From: Gammaproteobacteria bacterium UBA7376
GTDB taxonomy: Bacteria > Pseudomonadota > Gammaproteobacteria > Pseudomonadales > Azotimanducaceae
Direction of reading: 5' to 3'
Length of the DNA stretch: 10,131 nucleotides
NCBI GenBank assembly: GCA_002470275.1
Contig: DKNY01000058.1
Span: 11,662-21,792, forward strand
Positions 6,785 through 10,131 of the stretch are shown here, one piece after another. The first letter of the stretch is position 1. Every line of letters begins with the position of its first letter. Made by a program: the position numbers and the translations under genes. A model generated the notes under the pieces. The model did no database searches and was not told the DNA's origin. It was given only the letters and a program-made list of their open reading frames with translations.

Positions 6785-8725
6785 ATGATGCAGAATCTAA
6801 GAGAGCAGACACAGAGCACCGGTTTTAAGGTCCTGGTTGTCGCCATTATCATCGTGCTGACCTTTTTTGGGTTTGGCGCCACCAACATATTTTCAAGCGT
6901 TCAGCCATCGGTTGCCACCGTCGGTGACTTTGATGTGACCGAGAACGTCTTAGCCAATGAAACCGAACGTGAGCGGCGGCGCGTCTTGGCCCAGATGGGG
7001 CCAGACTTTGACGCCGATAGCATCGACAGGCTCCAGCTGCAGAACTATGCGCTAGAGCAGCTCATTAATCGCCAGGTGGCGTATCAAGCCGCTGAAGCCC
7101 TAGGCATCCAGGTGTCCGCGCAGAGCATCAACACGCAGTTGCTCTCGAGTCCTGCCTATCAGATTGACGGCAGCTTTAACGAGGCCATGTACCTTCAGCA
7201 GGTTCAGATGCTTGGGTACACCCCGCCTCAGTTCGTTGAAGAGCTGGGGCGCAGCTTGGCGGGGGAGCAGCTCCGACGCGGGGTAGCCGATAGTGCCTTC
7301 GTCAGCGATTGGGAAGTGGCAGAGGCCTTGAGCGTACTGGAACAGCGGCGGGACATGGCGTACCTGACCTTGGATATCGAGGAAGCCCAGCAGCGCGTTG
7401 AGGTGTCAGAGGACGCCATCCAGACCCGCTATCAGGAAGAAAGTATACGGTTCCAAACCCCCCGCACTGTCGATGCAGAATTCCTCGTCGTCTCCGTGGA
7501 TGAGCTGATGAAGCAAGTCCCGGCGGCGGCGGAACAAGAGCTGCAGGATATATACGATGCGGATCGAGAGGCGTCCCTGACTCAGGGAGAGCGGGACAGT
7601 GCCCATATCCTAGTGCTGGTGAACGAGCAGCGGGACGATGCTGCGGCGCTGGCGTTGACTGAACAAATTGCCGCTCAACTCGCCGCAGGAGAGGAATTCG
7701 CCACCCTGGCCGGAGAATACTCCGAAGACCCAGGCTCAGCGGCTCAAGGAGGAGAGCTGGGCGTTGCTGGCAAGGGCATCTATGATCAGGCCTTCGAAGA
7801 TGCCCTGTGGGCTTTAGAGGAGCCTGGTGCCCTATCTGGGCCGGTTCGTAGTGAATATGGTTATCACCTCATCAAGCTCAACGACATTGTAGAAACCGAG
7901 TACCCCAGTTTTGACGAGCAGCGCGAGCGCATTGCCGCCGAGCTAGCGCGAGATGAAGCCGAGAGCATATTCGTTGAAACCGTGGACCGTCTGGAGCGTT
8001 TGGCCTACGAGGAGCGCTACAGCCTGTTGGACACGGCTGCAGAGATGGGGATGACCGTGCAAACCCTCTCTGGCTTACCCGAGGGCGCTAGCCTGGCCGA
8101 TGTGGCGGCCGAAAACGTCATGGTGCCTGGCTTGATACCGCTCATTGAAAGCCTGGACTTTCAGGACGCCCTGTTCTCCGAAGAGGTCATTCAGGGCGAA
8201 AACAGCCCGCTGATCAATATTGATGATGATCGAGCCTTGGTGCTGCGGGTCAATGAGGTCTATCCCGCAGAGCAGCTACCCTTGGCCCAGGTCCGCGATC
8301 AGCTGAACGCAGAGCTGGGTCGAGAAATGGCCCAGGCGAATATTGAGCTAGCCGCCGAAAATGCGCTGCTGGAGCTGCGGGGGGGAGCTGCTGTCGGTCA
8401 GGTCGCCGCCTCTCTGGGTGCATCCTGGCAAACCCAGGCTCTGATGCCGCGCTCTGGACTGGGCGCGGAACTGGCACCGGAGCTGGTGGAGGAGGCCTTC
8501 GCATTGCCCCGTCCCATGCCTGGGGAGCAGAGCTTTGGTTCGGTAGACCTGCCTCAGGGCGTTGCACTCTTGGCGGTGAGCCGCGTTGTGGCGGGAGACG
8601 CCAACGCCACCCTGACTGCCCAAGTGGAACAGCTTAAGGAGGGTCTGTCAGGCAGGGCCCAGCGGGTAGAGTTTACAGCCTTCTTCGCCACCGCTGAGGC
8701 AGACATCGGAGTCCAGCGCCCCTAA
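6785..8725 (+). CDS. ppiD: PpiD-type periplasmic chaperone with SurA-like and parvulin domains
   Basis: PpiD is anchored in the inner membrane, faces the periplasm and helps newly translocated proteins fold near the Sec channel. From the ATG at 6785 the protein has 646 residues (E. coli 623). It opens with MMQNLREQTQ, has one transmembrane segment at about 14-33, then a SurA-N-like chaperone region (about 40-200). A parvulin domain lies at about 268-366, and a further chaperone region follows to the end. The parvulin domain has AHILV at 273-277, SEDPGSAAQGGELG at 313-326 and SGPVRSEYGYHLIKL at 351-365, which are the conserved motifs of active parvulins. GGGAG (6770-6774) lies 10 nt before the ATG. 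An upstream in-frame GTG at 6722 is rejected because it sits in the hupB terminator and would put 21 residues before the membrane anchor. It follows hupB as in E. coli, but with a strong terminator between them. Confidence 0.94.
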   Translation: MMQNLREQTQSTGFKVLVVAIIIVLTFFGFGATNIFSSVQPSVATVGDFDVTENVLANETERERRRVLAQMGPDFDADSIDRLQLQNYALEQLINRQVAYQAAEALGIQVSAQSINTQLLSSPAYQIDGSFNEAMYLQQVQMLGYTPPQFVEELGRSLAGEQLRRGVADSAFVSDWEVAEALSVLEQRRDMAYLTLDIEEAQQRVEVSEDAIQTRYQEESIRFQTPRTVDAEFLVVSVDELMKQVPAAAEQELQDIYDADREASLTQGERDSAHILVLVNEQRDDAAALALTEQIAAQLAAGEEFATLAGEYSEDPGSAAQGGELGVAGKGIYDQAFEDALWALEEPGALSGPVRSEYGYHLIKLNDIVETEYPSFDEQRERIAAELARDEAESIFVETVDRLERLAYEERYSLLDTAAEMGMTVQTLSGLPEGASLADVAAENVMVPGLIPLIESLDFQDALFSEEVIQGENSPLINIDDDRALVLRVNEVYPAEQLPLAQVRDQLNAELGREMAQANIELAAENALLELRGGAAVGQVAASLGASWQTQALMPRSGLGAELAPELVEEAFALPRPMPGEQSFGSVDLPQGVALLAVSRVVAGDANATLTAQVEQLKEGLSGRAQRVEFTAFFATAEADIGVQRP

Positions 8726-8734
8726 CCGGGCGCT
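8715..8734. other. GC-rich inverted repeat spanning the convergent ppiD and mltD stops
   Basis: AGCGCCC (8715-8721) and GGGCGCT (8728-8734) form a perfect 7-bp stem with a CTAACC loop. The ppiD stop codon (8723-8725) lies in the loop and the mltD stop codon (8733-8735 on the minus strand) overlaps one arm. There is no T-run on either side, so it is at best a weak bidirectional terminator. Only 7 bp separate the two coding regions. Confidence 0.45.
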
Positions 8735-10131
8735 AGCTGCCCAGGGCATCCACATACAGAGTAAGGCGCTGGCCTGGCTGCAGGTAGCGCCGGCGGTCAA
8801 GGCTGTTCCATCGCTCAATATCGCCGATGCCAATGCCGAAGCGTTGCGCGATGCGGCTGAGAGAATCCCCTCGGCGCACGCGGTAGGTAATCTTTCTGAT
8901 ATCCGAACGAGATTGGGGCAGGGCGCCCACAGGGTGGTTGGTAGCCACCGGAATGACCAGCTGTCGACCGACCGCCAATATCTCTCGAGGCCCCACTTCA
9001 TTGACCTTGATCAACTGCCCCATGGGGACCTGCCAGCGTCTGGCAATGAGCCAAAGAGAATCGCCGGGCTGCACCACGTATGGAACCCCTGTTCCGGCTT
9101 GTGCCAACTTGGCGCCGGGCGCGGGAAGCCTTAGGGCTTGTCCGACGCGGATGGTATCGGAGGCTAGGTTATTCGACGCCTTAATGAGCCTCAAAGAGGT
9201 TTTATGGCGCAGCGCAATGCCGCTCAGCGTATCGCCAGAGCGTACCCGAATCGTTTGCCAGCGAAGGCGCTGGTCAGCGGGGACCGCGGTCACCTGGGCC
9301 AAAATATCCTGGGCGTCCAGTGACGTGCCGTCCTCACGCTGAATCGGCAACAGGACGCGCAGGGGGGAGGGGGACGCTAGCCGTCCGCTTTTTAAGGCCG
9401 GATTCCAGTCGTACAGCGCAGCCAGAGGCAGGTCGATGGTCTCCGCCAAGACATCTAGCTCGAAGGCTCCGGGCAGCGTCAGGGCAAAGAATTGAGGCTC
9501 CGGCGAGATTGAGGGCAGAGACAGCTTGAAGCGGGCGGGATGGGCAACCAGGGCCGCCAGGGCCATAAGACGCGGCACATAGGCCCGGGTTTCACGGGGT
9601 AGCTTCAAAGCCGAGAAGTTTTCTGTTCCCGCCTGACGCACGGCGTTGGCCACGCGTCGGCTGCCCGCATTGTAGGCCGCTAGCGCCAGCGGCCAAGAAT
9701 TAAAGCGCCCGTGCAGATACGTCAAAAAGTTAAGCGCGCCATCCGTTGCGGCCACATAGTCCCGACGACCATCGTAATCGTTATTGATAAGCAGGCCGTA
9801 TTCCCGAGCCGTCGGGCGCATAAACTGCCAGGGGCCGCTGGCGCCGTAGCCCGAAAAAGCCCTAGGGTTTAGCCCGCTTTCCACGATTGGCAATAGGGCA
9901 AGCTCGGCGGGCAGCTCCCGTGCTAGAACCTGGTCCAGGATATAGGGAAGATAACGCTGCATCCTGGGTGCCAAGCGCATCAGATAGTCTGGATTGCGCT
10001 TCAGCCATCGAATCTCTGCATCCACACCAGGCATGTCGTGGAAGGCCTGAAGCGCAAAACCAGCGCGCAGGGTGGGCCAAAGATCGTCGATGGCATCCTC
10101 GTTCATCAGGGACCCCTGACCCATCAGGGAC
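8733..10131 (-). CDS. mltD: Membrane-bound lytic murein transglycosylase D-like protein, 5' end cut off
   Basis: MltD-type enzymes cleave the glycan strands of peptidoglycan between MurNAc and GlcNAc, leaving a 1,6-anhydro product. They usually act as outer-membrane lipoproteins. The frame stays open to the right edge, and the first visible Met (10124) is followed by no signal peptide or lipobox, so the N-terminus lies outside. Counting from that Met, 463 residues are visible. The SLT domain (about 60-190) has the catalytic Glu82 in LLPIVESGLNP, GPWQFM at 97-102 and AYNAG at 150-154. Three LysM peptidoglycan-binding repeats follow at about 291-334, 347-392 and 412-458, each with a VRSGD, VQPGD or VRRGD start. 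E. coli MltD has two. The C-terminal YLQPGQRLTLYV closely resembles E. coli MltD. The gene converges on ppiD, so it is in a separate transcription unit. Confidence 0.93.
   Translation of the reverse strand, partial: SLMGQGSLMNEDAIDDLWPTLRAGFALQAFHDMPGVDAEIRWLKRNPDYLMRLAPRMQRYLPYILDQVLARELPAELALLPIVESGLNPRAFSGYGASGPWQFMRPTAREYGLLINNDYDGRRDYVAATDGALNFLTYLHGRFNSWPLALAAYNAGSRRVANAVRQAGTENFSALKLPRETRAYVPRLMALAALVAHPARFKLSLPSISPEPQFFALTLPGAFELDVLAETIDLPLAALYDWNPALKSGRLASPSPLRVLLPIQREDGTSLDAQDILAQVTAVPADQRLRWQTIRVRSGDTLSGIALRHKTSLRLIKASNNLASDTIRVGQALRLPAPGAKLAQAGTGVPYVVQPGDSLWLIARRWQVPMGQLIKVNEVGPREILAVGRQLVIPVATNHPVGALPQSRSDIRKITYRVRRGDSLSRIAQRFGIGIGDIERWNSLDRRRYLQPGQRLTLYVDALGS
10104..10131 (-). 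repeat. 10-bp direct repeat with 18-bp period at the visible start of mltD
   Basis: CATCAGGGAC occurs at 10104-10113 and again at 10122-10131 on the + strand, 18 bp apart. On the coding strand this repeats Ser-Leu-Met every six codons. The second copy touches the window edge, so further copies could lie outside. Confidence 0.5.

Noticed and set aside
8250..9001. Minus-strand frames opposite the 3' end of ppiD and across the ppiD-mltD junction
   Set aside because: They are low-complexity Pro/Arg/Ala-rich or overlap mltD in another frame, and they have no family resemblance.

Overview
This window carries a conserved gammaproteobacterial protein-quality-control cluster. On the + strand the order is tig (trigger factor), clpP, clpX, lon, hupB (HU-beta) and ppiD. 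A convergent, partial minus-strand gene for an MltD-type lytic transglycosylase with three LysM repeats enters from the right edge. Protein sequences, gene order and moderately high GC fit a gammaproteobacterium. A free-living, possibly marine lineage is a guess that I cannot confirm from sequence alone. I see no tRNA, rRNA, insertion sequence, CRISPR array or integrated element.

Layout: positions 1-112 are a tig leader with a terminator-like hairpin and T-run just before the start codon. tig covers 113-1468. A 100-bp spacer with a 9-bp hairpin follows, then clpP (true start 1569). A 161-bp structured spacer leads to clpX (2378-3658). A 131-bp spacer with three successive hairpins leads to lon (3790-6228). 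A 205-bp spacer holds a good sigma70 promoter with an extended -10 and a leader of about 135 nt, followed by hupB (GTG start, 6434-6706). hupB ends in a small stop-codon hairpin and then a textbook intrinsic terminator. ppiD (6785-8725) starts 35 bp after that terminator. Its stop codon lies 7 bp from that of mltD, within one GC-rich inverted repeat.

Function: trigger factor meets nascent chains at the ribosome. ClpX unfolds substrates and feeds them into ClpP. Lon is a separate ATP-dependent protease for misfolded and regulatory proteins. PpiD is an inner-membrane periplasmic chaperone near the Sec translocon. HU-beta is a nucleoid protein that sits beside lon in many gammaproteobacteria. 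MltD is a peptidoglycan-cleaving enzyme and is probably unrelated to the cluster in regulation.

I did not find a previously undescribed system. The points worth a second look are regulatory: structured spacers without obvious promoters, a terminator-like element against the tig start codon, a strong terminator directly before ppiD, and a PpiD whose parvulin domain keeps the conserved motifs that E. coli PpiD has lost.
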